From the NCBI RefSeq assembly GCF_900156685.1, contig NZ_FTOJ01000001.1, positions 744,001 to 808,000 of the forward strand: a DNA stretch of 64,000 nucleotides, written 5' to 3'. Below the pieces are notes generated by a model. The model did not search any database. It saw only the letters and a program-made list of their open reading frames with translations, and was not told the origin of the DNA. This document shows, piece by piece, positions 47,674-55,722 of the stretch (the stretch's first letter is position 1; each line of letters opens with the position of its first letter). Origin of the DNA: Chryseobacterium piscicola. Lineage in GTDB: Bacteria > Bacteroidota > Bacteroidia > Flavobacteriales > Weeksellaceae. The position numbers and the translations under genes were made by a program.

Positions 47674-47968
47674 TTTTTAGTAGTTTTTTATGGTTTAATC
47701 TTTTTGGGAAAATTAAAATCTGATTGAAGTTTTTGGTTTTGTCATACAATCCATATTTATCCTGCCTTTTGAAAAGGAGATAAACGCATCCTGCTGTTAC
47801 GGCAAGTCCTAATAAAGAACCTAATAATCCGAATTTGGATAAAATTAAGGCTGCAATGACTCCACCTGCGATAACGATGACGGCGTAAATGATGTATTTG
47901 CCTTTCAATCCGAAGAAAACAAGGGGTTTTTTAAGCCCCTTGTAAAGATAAAATCCCATTTTAGGCAA
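47645..47968 (-). CDS. traF: Conjugative transposon protein TraF (DUF4133-like, VirB3-like)
   Basis: 107 residues. Two adjacent hydrophobic segments (about 23-45 and 46-66), the pattern of VirB3-like proteins. The N-terminal GLKKPLVFFGLKGKYI is the family hallmark. The C-terminal 25 residues are basic. The gene overlaps the traG start by 29 bases and the traE end by 8, so the three are translationally coupled. Confidence 0.83.
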   Translation of the reverse strand: MPKMGFYLYKGLKKPLVFFGLKGKYIIYAVIVIAGGVIAALILSKFGLLGSLLGLAVTAGCVYLLFKRQDKYGLYDKTKNFNQILIFPKRLNHKKLLKNGNHKKTSI

Positions 47969-48278
47969 AAAATGCTGTTACAAATTCCGGAACTACGATG
48001 AGGAAAATCATTGCTCCGCCGTAACCGAGGATTTCTTTGTTGACATCTTGGTCACCGTTTGTCCATTTGTTGTAAACTCTCAGACCTCCGATGAAACCGA
48101 CCAATCCGCCGACTGCTTTAAGAATGAGTTTGATTGGATCCCAATAATCTTTAATGTCTTGGGCTGCATTTGAGATTGCGGTTGCTCCGCCTTGTGCAAA
48201 TGCGGGAGTTGCAGCAAGTAGCAAAATTGCCATTGTTAAGAGATTTCTCTTTGTCATCATTTGTGTTTTTAGATTCAT
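47961..48278 (-). CDS. traE: Conjugative transposon protein TraE (DUF4134-like, VirB2-like pilin)
   Basis: 105 residues. A signal peptide ends in ATPAFAQG, then a short helical part with DIKDYWDPIKLILKAVGGL, and two hydrophobic segments, the form of VirB2-type pilins. The family motif VYNKWTNGDQDVNKEILGYG is present. An internal ATG (about 48260 or 48257) could be the true start, which would shorten the leader by six or seven residues. Overlaps traF by 8 bases. Confidence 0.85.
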   Translation of the reverse strand: MNLKTQMMTKRNLLTMAILLLAATPAFAQGGATAISNAAQDIKDYWDPIKLILKAVGGLVGFIGGLRVYNKWTNGDQDVNKEILGYGGAMIFLIVVPEFVTAFFA

Positions 48279-48319
48279 TGTAAAAAATAATTGAGGTTAA
48301 ATAAATAGTGATAAATTGT

Positions 48320-48883
48320 TTAGATTGTTGAATGATAAACTTTTTGACCTTCATAATTGGCGACCATTTTCACAGTGGTTTCCGATAAATTCAAAAGTTC
48401 TTTCCAATAGTTTTTTTTGTTGTCGGATTCTTTTGTTTTAGAATTTTCATCAGGTTCGTTTATATTTTGATTTGGAATATTTTCTTTTTCAGACGGATTT
48501 TCAACTTCTTTTTTGGTTTCTTTTTCGTTTTCGTTTTCAGATTTATTTTGCTCCGCAACTGGAATCATTTCGTCGATATCATGCTCAGCTTCAAATCTTT
48601 TCCTTAACTCTTCCAAACTGGGATTTTCTTCAAGGGATTTTTGTGTTTGAGAGGGATGAAGTTCTTTCATCAGAAATGATTGTGGCATTTTAATATTTTC
48701 CACATCTTCAATTCTAACTTGATGGGTTGGCTGATTGTCCGTTTGGGCAAATTCTCCGAGTGAAAATTCTTCTGTCATATCAATCTCTATAAGTTTCCCT
48801 TTTTTCAGAAAAAGGTCGTAAACGATATTTCCAGCGTAATACAGAAAATAAGCGACTAAAAGGATTAATGTGTATTTTATCAT
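48320..48883 (-). CDS. Single-pass membrane hypothetical protein
   Basis: 187 residues. One N-terminal hydrophobic segment (residues about 3-22), then a long acidic, Glu/Asn/Lys-rich disordered region (about 60-160) and a short C-terminal domain ending VKMVANYEGQKVYHSTI. Not recognised. It lies where traB-traD genes are found in Bacteroides elements, but does not resemble them. Probably part of the same operon as traE, 41 bases downstream. Confidence 0.5.
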   Translation of the reverse strand: MIKYTLILLVAYFLYYAGNIVYDLFLKKGKLIEIDMTEEFSLGEFAQTDNQPTHQVRIEDVENIKMPQSFLMKELHPSQTQKSLEENPSLEELRKRFEAEHDIDEMIPVAEQNKSENENEKETKKEVENPSEKENIPNQNINEPDENSKTKESDNKKNYWKELLNLSETTVKMVANYEGQKVYHSTI

Positions 48884-48889
48884 TTGTTA

Positions 48890-49006
48890 GGTTTTTAGGT
48901 CTTAGGCTTTAGGGATTAGGGATTAGGGATTTGAATCTTGACTCTTGACTCTTGAATCTTGAATCTTGGCTCTTGGCTCTTGGTTCTTGAATCTTGGCTC
49001 TTTATT
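48890..49006 (-). repeat. Heptameric low-complexity spacer in the tra operon
   Basis: On the plus strand: three AGGGATT repeats, then about eleven TCTTGRN heptamers (TCTTGAC, TCTTGAA, TCTTGGC variants). Similar short strings recur in other spacers of the conjugation region (about 37259-37331, 40386-40450, 49668-49716). No gene. Confidence 0.75.
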
Positions 49007-49015
49007 CTTTTCTCT

Positions 49016-49666
49016 TCAAATCACAATTTTTAATTCTTTGTTGATGTATTCTATAATTTCATTGAAAGCTTTTTTCACGGCATTTTTTTGTTCGTAAGTC
49101 AACTTTCTGGTGTCAATGGACTGTAAGCAGTTTCTTTTGAATACGGGACTTTCAATCAATACACCATATTTTGCGAGTTCTTTATCCATTTCCTGCTGAT
49201 TGAGATATTTATATCCTTTGTCATATTTCGAGCGGATAAAAATTCTTTCTGCTTCACTTTCGAGCAAACCAAGCAGATTCTTGAACACCAAAGTAGATTT
49301 CACCGAAACATCTGAATATTCAAAAGGAATGATGATAAAATCACTGTAAATCAACAGATCACTATATTTTTGGTCGAGCGTTCCTGCTAAATCGAACAGA
49401 CAAATTTCTTCGTTTTCTTTCAATTCTATCAATTTTTCCAAATCGGCAAAAGGTTGTTCTTCTTCGTCGCCAACGACTTCTACATCGTATAACTTGGATA
49501 ATTCCGACTCTTCGTCTTCTTGCCATTTATTGAAGAATGACTTCTGATAATCAAAATCATATCCCTTGATTTTCCTTGAGGAAATTCCAGACAAATAATT
49601 GGCAAATGCGATGGCAAGAGTGGTTTTTCCTGTTCCGCCTTTTTGGGTGGCAAATGTGATAATCAT
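49016..49666 (-). CDS. ParA-family ATPase (TraA-type)
   Basis: 216 residues. Deviant Walker A KGGTGKTT (residues 9-16), the ParA hallmark, then LFDLAGTLDQKYSDLLIYSDFIIIPFEYS with the switch Asp near residue 95. Proteins of this kind begin the tra region in Bacteroidetes elements (TraA) and are thought to position the DNA or transfer machinery. No ParB partner gene is next to it, which is normal for this context. The TTGGTTGATGG-rich spacer upstream separates it from the relaxase gene. Confidence 0.85.
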   Translation of the reverse strand: MIITFATQKGGTGKTTLAIAFANYLSGISSRKIKGYDFDYQKSFFNKWQEDEESELSKLYDVEVVGDEEEQPFADLEKLIELKENEEICLFDLAGTLDQKYSDLLIYSDFIIIPFEYSDVSVKSTLVFKNLLGLLESEAERIFIRSKYDKGYKYLNQQEMDKELAKYGVLIESPVFKRNCLQSIDTRKLTYEQKNAVKKAFNEIIEYINKELKIVI

Positions 49667-49743
49667 GGGTTTGGTTGTTGGTTGATGGTCTTTAGTTGAT
49701 GGTTTTTTGTTAGTTTTATATTATTAATAATTGCGTGTCGGTG

Positions 49744-51204
49744 CTACCGGCTTTTCTTTTTTCTTTTCTTTCTGAGTTCATCTTCAGTAGGGTCTTTTCC
49801 CGAACCTGAAGATTTACTGAACTCGAAAATCAAATCGTTAATGCTTCTATTGAGCTCTTTTGAAAGGTTTTTATTTTCTTGTGATGTTTCCGTTGGTGTT
49901 GGATTCAAAAACTTTTGATATTCTTTTTCTCCTATTAATTTCTCCAATTCTCCTACATAATGCAGTTTTGAATGGATTGCATAATATTTTCCGTCTTCAG
50001 ATTTTATAAGCTTTACATCATTTTTATTTTGTGTTTTGAGATATTCTTTCACCTCAATTTTTACGGAAATGAAAGTTTGTTTATCCTTTCTTTTTGTGGT
50101 TTCAAAAAGCATAAAATCTTTCGGGACATTTTCATGGTTTTTCCGCTTTAAATGCAGTATTAATACTTGTTTTGAGGCTTCATCTGAAATATTAAAATCT
50201 TTCAATTGTTCAAAAAGTCTTTTGTTCATTGTTTCGGAAGTGAACTCGAACAAATCATTCATTTTCATGATTTCGCTGCCTTTGAAAACAGTTCTTGTGT
50301 TGTGGTCAATCATCGTATAACCGAAAGGTTTTCGCCCATCTTTATGGTGAAAAACCACATCAATTCCGAAAATATCTCTCAGCTTTTTCTGAAGTTCACT
50401 TTCAAATTCAATCTTCGGTTTCCAGTCTTCTTTTTGTTTTTCTTCGGGAAGCATTTTTTCTAAATGTCTTCGGTCTTCAACTTTGAAAACCTTGTTAGAA
50501 CACAGATTTTTGTATTTGCTCAAAATCGCTTTGAGCTGTTTTGACCTGCTGTCATTTTTTCGATTTTCAAAGACAATTTGGTTTCCGTTGATCGTTTTTT
50601 CCCGAACTCCGTTTTTAAGGATGTCCAAAGAATTTTCATCATTTGTGTTTTTTACGATTCGGAAACCTTGTCTTTGCATCAGAAGTTCTAGTTGATTTAT
50701 CGAACCAATTTTATAATCCAAAAGTTCGTCAATGCGTTTTCCGACATTTTCACCGAGTTTTTTTTCTAAAACATGGCTTAATGCTTTTTGGGCTTTTAGC
50801 TTTTCATGGCTGTCATTAATTTTTTTCCCGGTCGTTTTATCTACTCTTGTCGAAACAATGTGAACGTGATTATTTTCGGTATCATTATGAAAAACCACGA
50901 TGAATGGCTGGTTTCCGTAATTCATTTCCTGCATAAAATCTTCCGCAATTTTTGCCAACTCTTCTTTGGAATGTTCCCGAAATTTGGTCGAAATCACAGC
51001 GTGAAATTGTGGTTTCTTTACTTTTTCATTTTTTGAAACAGATTTAAAATAATCTCTTACCTGTTCTTGACTGCTGTTTTCATTAATGAAAGAAGGAAAA
51101 TTTTTCATCAGCATCAATTCTCCAGTTCCTTTCTCCACTTTCTTGTCGTTATATTGTACTCCGTGAAAATTGGAACTTGCCGAACCTAAAATCTTAACAA
51201 TCAT
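49744..51204 (-). CDS. Relaxase / mobilisation nuclease (MobB-type, MOBP-like)
   Basis: Nicks the transfer origin and stays bound to the 5' end of the transferred strand. 486 residues. The N-terminal nuclease domain shows the probable catalytic Tyr18 in GVQYNDKKV, His68 in QFHAVIST, and the metal-binding set HNDTENNHVHIVSTR (H106, H113, H115). The C-terminal half is helical and ends in a very basic tail (KKRKKKSR). The gene overlaps the accessory protein gene by 11 bases, the usual pairing. The transfer origin itself should be close to these genes, but I could not pinpoint it. Confidence 0.88.
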   Translation of the reverse strand: MIVKILGSASSNFHGVQYNDKKVEKGTGELMLMKNFPSFINENSSQEQVRDYFKSVSKNEKVKKPQFHAVISTKFREHSKEELAKIAEDFMQEMNYGNQPFIVVFHNDTENNHVHIVSTRVDKTTGKKINDSHEKLKAQKALSHVLEKKLGENVGKRIDELLDYKIGSINQLELLMQRQGFRIVKNTNDENSLDILKNGVREKTINGNQIVFENRKNDSRSKQLKAILSKYKNLCSNKVFKVEDRRHLEKMLPEEKQKEDWKPKIEFESELQKKLRDIFGIDVVFHHKDGRKPFGYTMIDHNTRTVFKGSEIMKMNDLFEFTSETMNKRLFEQLKDFNISDEASKQVLILHLKRKNHENVPKDFMLFETTKRKDKQTFISVKIEVKEYLKTQNKNDVKLIKSEDGKYYAIHSKLHYVGELEKLIGEKEYQKFLNPTPTETSQENKNLSKELNRSINDLIFEFSKSSGSGKDPTEDELRKKRKKKSR

Positions 51205-51565
51205 TGGCGATTAAAGAATAGATTTTTACAAACATTTCGTTTTGCTTTTCTTTCAATTTGATGATCGTTTTCAGTTGGTCTTGGAACTCGTCAGCTTCAT
51301 TTTTGGTAATGAATTTCTGACTGTTTACGATTTTCGCCAACTGATTGATGTTGGTCTCGATTTTTATAAAAATGTTGTCTTGTTTTTCAATAAACGCTAA
51401 TACTTTTCTCCTCTCGTCATCCAAAATTCTGTTTTCAACAGAATCGATGATTAAACTTGTTAAAGAGATTTTTTTTTGGGAACATATTTTTTTCCAGTTT
51501 TCTTTTTTATTCTTCTCAATCCTAAATTTTATCATATCTGATTTTTCAGTCATTCTTTTCAGCAC
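51194..51565 (-). CDS. Relaxosome accessory protein (MobA/MobC-like, ribbon-helix-helix)
   Basis: 123 residues, basic N-terminus with KFRIEKNKKENWKKICSQKK followed by ISLTSLIIDSVENRIL, the pattern of a ribbon-helix-helix DNA-binding domain, then a helical tail with INQLAKIVNSQKF, the common MobC-type motif. Expected to bind the transfer origin and load the relaxase. The start could be the internal Met at residue 5. Only 33 bases separate it from the adhesin-like gene upstream on the same strand. Confidence 0.8.
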   Translation of the reverse strand: MLKRMTEKSDMIKFRIEKNKKENWKKICSQKKISLTSLIIDSVENRILDDERRKVLAFIEKQDNIFIKIETNINQLAKIVNSQKFITKNEADEFQDQLKTIIKLKEKQNEMFVKIYSLIANDC

Positions 51566-51598
51566 GATATGATTCTTTTCCTTTACAAATACCTTTTT

Positions 51599-52795
51599 TT
51601 ATTTGGTAATCCATTGTATCGTACCGTTTATCGACTTTAAAATATAATTTCCATTTGTGGGAGGTATTGGGATTGATGGTGTCGTGGTCTTATCTTCCCA
51701 CCCGAAAGTGCCATCAGTTTTCGCAACTATTATTTTTGTGAACTCGTTCCCATTTCCTAAATAGGAAGGATTAACAATCAATTTTCCATTTAATTTGAAC
51801 CATCTTTCAACAAAGTCGCCCGTTACCAATGCGTTTGCCAGTGAACTCCTATTTGGGTCACTAAAAACACCTTCATTTGTCATCGAATTATAATCAACCA
51901 TAGAAAGTGTATTGTTTGAATGAATGATGAGTTTGTTGCTGATATTGCTATCAGAAAACCCGGCTCCGCTACCAATCAAAACATTATTGCTTCCAAGAGT
52001 TGTTACGGGAGCGTTGCCATTGGAAGATCCTGCATTGTTTCCAATAAGAATATTGTAGTTACCTAAACTTCTAAATTGCCCTGCTTTATATCCGAATATT
52101 GAATTAAAACTGCCGGTGCTGTTGTGATATGCTGCAGCCATTCCGAATATCGAGTTTTTGTGACCCGTGATATTATTGGCTCCGGCTTCATCACCGAAGA
52201 AACTGTTTGCGTTTCCAGTGGTTGTTTTCCGACCGGCGAAAGAGCCAACTGCTGTGGAATAAGTGGAAGTGGTGATTTTCTCAAGTGCATTATATCCGAA
52301 ACCAATATTATAATTTCCAGTCTGGTCGGGATTCATATTTCCAAAGTACATCGAATAGGTTTGTTCATTCATTCCTAAAGCGCCATCACGTAATGGAATT
52401 GCAGTACTTCCAATAAAAGAAATATATTTTGGGGAATAATTTCCTCTTTTCACGACATTTTCAAGAGTGTCATCTTCAAAAGATTTCCAGATTAAGCCAT
52501 CAAAATAATAATATCCACTTTCAGTAATATTGGTTGTTTTAAATGACGTTTCGGAGATAAACAAAGGTTCTGTTACAAAAACAATTGTTCCTTTTTGCTC
52601 GGCATTATATAACGCATCTTTAAGTTTTAAATCTGAGCCTTTTACTCTGGGAGCAATGATTCCATCTGCCTTTGAAGTGTCATTAGTATTAACCATTACA
52701 TCCAATGTTGCTTTTGGAAATGTGGTGTTGATTCCGACCTGAGCTTGAAGCTGGATATTAACAACCAGCGGTAAAAGGTAAATTATTCTTTTCAT
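51599..52795 (-). CDS. Secreted repeat-rich protein with YadA-head-like motifs
   Basis: 398 residues with a signal peptide (LLPLVVNIQLQAQVG). The N-terminal part QVGINTTFPKATLDV is a common start of flavobacterial secreted structural proteins. Residues about 150-290 hold repeats of the form TGNYNIGFGYNAL, TYSTAVGSFAG, NANSFFGDEAG, HKNSIFGMAA, SFNSIFGYKAG and NYNILIGNNAG, 14-25 residues apart. These resemble left-handed beta-roll repeats of trimeric adhesin heads and phage tail fibres. The C-terminus ends YILKSINGTIQWITK. It is on the same strand as the mobilisation genes but is probably cargo or host-derived. Surface adhesion is an inference. Confidence 0.65.
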   Translation of the reverse strand: MKRIIYLLPLVVNIQLQAQVGINTTFPKATLDVMVNTNDTSKADGIIAPRVKGSDLKLKDALYNAEQKGTIVFVTEPLFISETSFKTTNITESGYYYFDGLIWKSFEDDTLENVVKRGNYSPKYISFIGSTAIPLRDGALGMNEQTYSMYFGNMNPDQTGNYNIGFGYNALEKITTSTYSTAVGSFAGRKTTTGNANSFFGDEAGANNITGHKNSIFGMAAAYHNSTGSFNSIFGYKAGQFRSLGNYNILIGNNAGSSNGNAPVTTLGSNNVLIGSGAGFSDSNISNKLIIHSNNTLSMVDYNSMTNEGVFSDPNRSSLANALVTGDFVERWFKLNGKLIVNPSYLGNGNEFTKIIVAKTDGTFGWEDKTTTPSIPIPPTNGNYILKSINGTIQWITK

Positions 52796-52824
52796 CGAGT
52801 AATTATTATTGTTTTTAATTAAAA

Positions 52825-52850
52825 TTTCTGTTGCAAAATTGAAACAGAAA
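52825..52850 (-). promoter_or_regulatory. Possible promoter/operator of the adhesin-like gene
   Basis: Inverted repeat TTTCTGTT/AACAGAAA encloses CAAAATTG, which on the minus strand is CAATTTTG, one mismatch from TANNTTTG. It lies about 39 bases upstream of the start codon. No good -33 box was seen. Confidence 0.35.
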
Positions 52851-53032
52851 AACCATTAAAACAATAGTGTTTATCGATGTTGGGCTAAATAAGATGAGTT
52901 TGGATGATTCTGGATTTTGAAAAGATTAAAAAAGAATAAAATGGGCGAGTTTGGAATACTAAACTCAATTTCATCGAAAATAAAAAAACAAGTTCCGTAG
53001 TTTTTTCCCCTTTTTGCAAAAAAGGCAAGAGC

Positions 53033-53077
53033 GTCTTTGTAGCCAAAATTTTGCAGAAAATTTGTGGGTACAAAGAC
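53033..53077. repeat. Inverted repeat in gene-free stretch
   Basis: GTCTTTGTA (53033-53041) pairs with TACAAAGAC (53069-53077) around a 27-base AT-rich loop. It lies in the 821-base gene-free stretch 52796-53616. It could be a terminator or a recombination or protein-binding site. No T run follows. Confidence 0.45.
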
Positions 53078-53202
53078 ACATCTTGCTAAATGAAAGTTTT
53101 GATTTTTCAGAGATCTGGAAAATTTCGGATATCATTGATAATCAGTGTTTTTTTAGAGCCATTGCTTTTGAAGAAAAAAAGCAACAAAATTGAATTTTTG
53201 CA

Positions 53203-53418
53203 GGTGGGTCTTTTTTACGCAGGCTCTGTGAGCAGGGTGGAGTTATTTTACGCTGTGTTTGAAATAAGGTGGGATTATTTTACGGAGGTTTCGGATTTGG
53301 GTAAGGATTGATTTATATAGGTTTGAGAAGTAAGATGGGTTCTTTTTAGCATAACAAATAATTGAAATTTGAGGATATGTTTTTTTGTAATTTTTGATTG
53401 GTGCATTTTTACAGAAGC
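53203..53418 (+). repeat. Degenerate 33-bp-period repeat array
   Basis: A core of the form GTGGGATTATTTTACGGAG recurs at about 53204, 53237, 53269, 53301, 53335 and 53401, with a weak copy near 53370. Intervals are 32-34 bases. In one frame the first units read as 11-residue repeats VGLFYAGSVSR / VELFYAVFEIR / WDYFTEVSDLG and then hit stops. The array occupies the middle of the stretch between the adhesin-like gene and the regulator. The rest of that stretch shows only AT-rich sequence. Confidence 0.6.
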
Positions 53419-53616
53419 TATAAGGGAGAAGTAATAGAATAGGTATAACCACTTTGGTTACCTAATTAATGTTGTAATGAGAAGTGATGTGGATAGTAAG
53501 TATAGAAAAAATAAAGAAATTTTACATTTATAATCTATACTGTAAATTTATAAATGAAAATCCTTATAAAAAATTGAAAATCAATTATATATATAGCGTA
53601 ATCAATTAAAAAATTG

Positions 53617-55323
53617 TTAGGATGGTTTGTCAATCTCTTTCAGATAGGTAGTAAGAGTTGTTCCAGTTCTTTTTTTGAAAGCTTTTGCAAATGCTTGTTC
53701 ATTATTATAACCTAATTCACTGGCAATAACTGAAAAATTATAAGATCGAAACTTTTTATCATTTAATAATCTGATTAAAGCATAATCAATGCGCAAATCA
53801 TTTAAATAGCTGGGGAAACTTTTTTCTTTGTATATGTTTACTACCTTGGATAGGTAGGTAGAATTGGTGTTAAATTTTTTTGCCAGATTCTCGACTGTGA
53901 TACCCTTTTTTAAGTATTGTTCTTTTTCTTCAAAAATTTTTAATTCCTTTAAAATATGTTCTACTATTTCATCGGGTAATTTATTTTTCTCAGAATCAAA
54001 AACTTCTTGATTCGCAATGACTTCATTTTCAATTTTATTTTCAGGAGAATGACTTTTCTCGCTAACAGATTTTATGAGATCTTGCGCAATTTTTTTATAT
54101 TCATTTTCTTTTCTTTTTGCCTTGACGAACAAAATCATAATGAATATCAGTAGAAAGCATAATATTCCTATTGTTGTATTAGATAGATATTTTTTGTTTT
54201 TTAATTCTTTTATAATCTCTTCCTTTTCAGATAAAAGTTTTGGTGTATCATATTTTTTCGGAAGTTCACGAGAAATATATCTGAACTGAGTGTCTAAAAT
54301 AGAATTGATTTTGAGAAATCTATCAATATAATAAAGTTGTTTTTCTTTGTCCTTTTTCTCTTTATAATAATCAATTAAATAACTATAAACATCCCGAAGT
54401 TCCGGAAAAGTATTATTTGTTTTTTGAACAATAGAGTCAATTTTGATATAATTTTCTACAGCTTTGTCTTTGTTTTTTGATTCAGCATAAGATTGTCCTA
54501 AATACAACATTGCATAATTAGCATCCAACTCAATATTATTTTTTAAAAAATAAGCTTTGCTCTTTTCTAATATTTCAATTGATTTAGGATACTGTTTGGT
54601 TAATAAATAATATTCTCCCAATAAAGATAAATATCTGTTATGTCTTGCATATTCGCGATTTTTCAGAGTATAACTAAGACCATCATTTATTAATTCTTTT
54701 GCTTTTTCTAATTCGCCAACATCCAGATAAGAATCAGCTAAATTAACTTGAATATACTCTATATCATTTTGGGTTAAAAATTCTGTATGGTGGTTGTAAT
54801 ATTCCAAAACACTTACAGCTTCTTTATGCTTTCCTATATAACCATTCAAAAATGCAATCTGTAGTTCTGCAATTGCAATTTGCCTTTTGTTATCTTTTTT
54901 TGTAGCATATTTTAGGGCAATAATATAATTGTCTAATGCAAGTTTTAAATTATCTATAGCATAATATAACGCTCCTTTTAGTAAATAAATGCGACCAGGA
55001 TACCTATCGTCCTGCAAATCTTTACTAACAATCTCTAAACTATCTATATATTTTAATGCGACCGGTAAGTCTTTATTGTAATGATTCAGTACGTATCCTT
55101 CGGCTATATACTTTTTATCTTTATTTTCTTTTTTTGCTTTTTTAATATAAAACTCTGCAACTATTCGAGATTCTTCGTTTTCATTATTATCCTTATAACT
55201 ATAAAATTTATCTTCTAATTCTTCGTAGGAATATTTATTCAAGTTTTCAAATAAACTATTTTGTGAATATAGTAGATTGCAATATCCAATGAATAAAAGG
55301 AAAAAATATCTCATATTTTTCAT
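53617..55323 (-). CDS. Membrane-spanning TPR sensor with cytoplasmic AraC-type DNA-binding domain
   Basis: 568 residues. Signal peptide or first membrane segment (FFLLFIGYCNLLYS), then about 350 residues of TPR-like helical repeats expected in the periplasm (for example ALKYIDSLE, LALDNYIIALKYA, AKELINDGLSY). A transmembrane helix lies near residues 384-402 (TIGILCFLLIFIMILF). Finally an AraC-type helix-turn-helix domain (about 465-568) contains VENLAKKFNTNSTYLSKVVN and FSVIASELGYNNEQAFAKAF. This one-protein sensor-regulator layout is common in flavobacteria. It is divergent from the precursor peptide and peptidase genes, so it probably controls the lanthipeptide locus. What it senses is unknown. 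Confidence 0.85.
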   Translation of the reverse strand: MKNMRYFFLLFIGYCNLLYSQNSLFENLNKYSYEELEDKFYSYKDNNENEESRIVAEFYIKKAKKENKDKKYIAEGYVLNHYNKDLPVALKYIDSLEIVSKDLQDDRYPGRIYLLKGALYYAIDNLKLALDNYIIALKYATKKDNKRQIAIAELQIAFLNGYIGKHKEAVSVLEYYNHHTEFLTQNDIEYIQVNLADSYLDVGELEKAKELINDGLSYTLKNREYARHNRYLSLLGEYYLLTKQYPKSIEILEKSKAYFLKNNIELDANYAMLYLGQSYAESKNKDKAVENYIKIDSIVQKTNNTFPELRDVYSYLIDYYKEKKDKEKQLYYIDRFLKINSILDTQFRYISRELPKKYDTPKLLSEKEEIIKELKNKKYLSNTTIGILCFLLIFIMILFVKAKRKENEYKKIAQDLIKSVSEKSHSPENKIENEVIANQEVFDSEKNKLPDEIVEHILKELKIFEEKEQYLKKGITVENLAKKFNTNSTYLSKVVNIYKEKSFPSYLNDLRIDYALIRLLNDKKFRSYNFSVIASELGYNNEQAFAKAFKKRTGTTLTTYLKEIDKPS

Positions 55324-55466
55324 AATGTAATAATTTGTAAAAATACCATTTTATTATAGGAAAATTACACAGAATGTATAAGCTATATTCAGAAGAATCA
55401 ACAATCTTAGCTATTCGGCGTAATATCCTGTAAACAAGCTTAATAAAGACTTTTTTATTGTTATAT

Positions 55467-55522
55467 ATTTATAAATCTATAAATACAACTCATTGAAGTT
55501 TTGAAAAATATGGTTTTATTTG
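55467..55522 (+). promoter_or_regulatory. Promoter of first precursor peptide and peptidase, with shared upstream element
   Basis: ATTTATAAATCTATAAA at 55467-55483, 8 bases, ATTG (55492-55495, -33-like), 19 bases, TTTATTTG (55515-55522, one mismatch from TANNTTTG). The same 17-base element with the same spacing precedes the operon at 58313. The element is a likely binding site for the TPR/AraC regulator encoded next door. Confidence 0.6.
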
Positions 55523-55551
55523 CACAACTAATTTATAAAATAATATAGTAT

Positions 55552-55716
55552 ATGAAAAAGCAAGCGACTGCAAAAAAACTTTCATTAAACAAATTGAAAA
55601 TTTCGAAAATCACTAATTTACAGATTATAAAAGGTGGTGATGATGATTTGGAAAAAACAGGTTGTATGTTTCCTGAAAATGCAAGTAAAAAAACAGACGA
55701 TACAATTAGATTGTAG
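55552..55716 (+). CDS. Lanthipeptide-type precursor peptide 1
   Basis: 54 residues. The leader AKKLSLNKLKISKITNLQII-type sequence ends in KGG (residues 27-29) and closely matches the leaders of the two peptides at 60329 and 60552. The predicted core after GG is 25 residues, DDDLEKTGCMFPENASKK followed by TDDTIRL, with a single Cys and four Ser/Thr. That allows at most one thioether ring, unlike the Cys-rich peptides 2 and 3. It lies 6 bases before the prolyl oligopeptidase gene, and its core contains the one Pro (P41) such an enzyme might recognise. Too short for routine gene calling, but leader similarity and promoter make it convincing. Confidence 0.8.
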   Translation: MKKQATAKKLSLNKLKISKITNLQIIKGGDDDLEKTGCMFPENASKKTDDTIRL

Positions 55717-55722
55717 TTTCTT

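Noticed and set aside
52885..53079. 64-codon minus-strand frame
   Set aside because: Low-complexity, no start support, lies across an inverted repeat. Probably chance.
53090..53311. 73-codon frame with 11-residue repeats
   Set aside because: The repeats continue past the stop codon in degenerate form and no start context or family supports a gene. Treated as a DNA repeat array.
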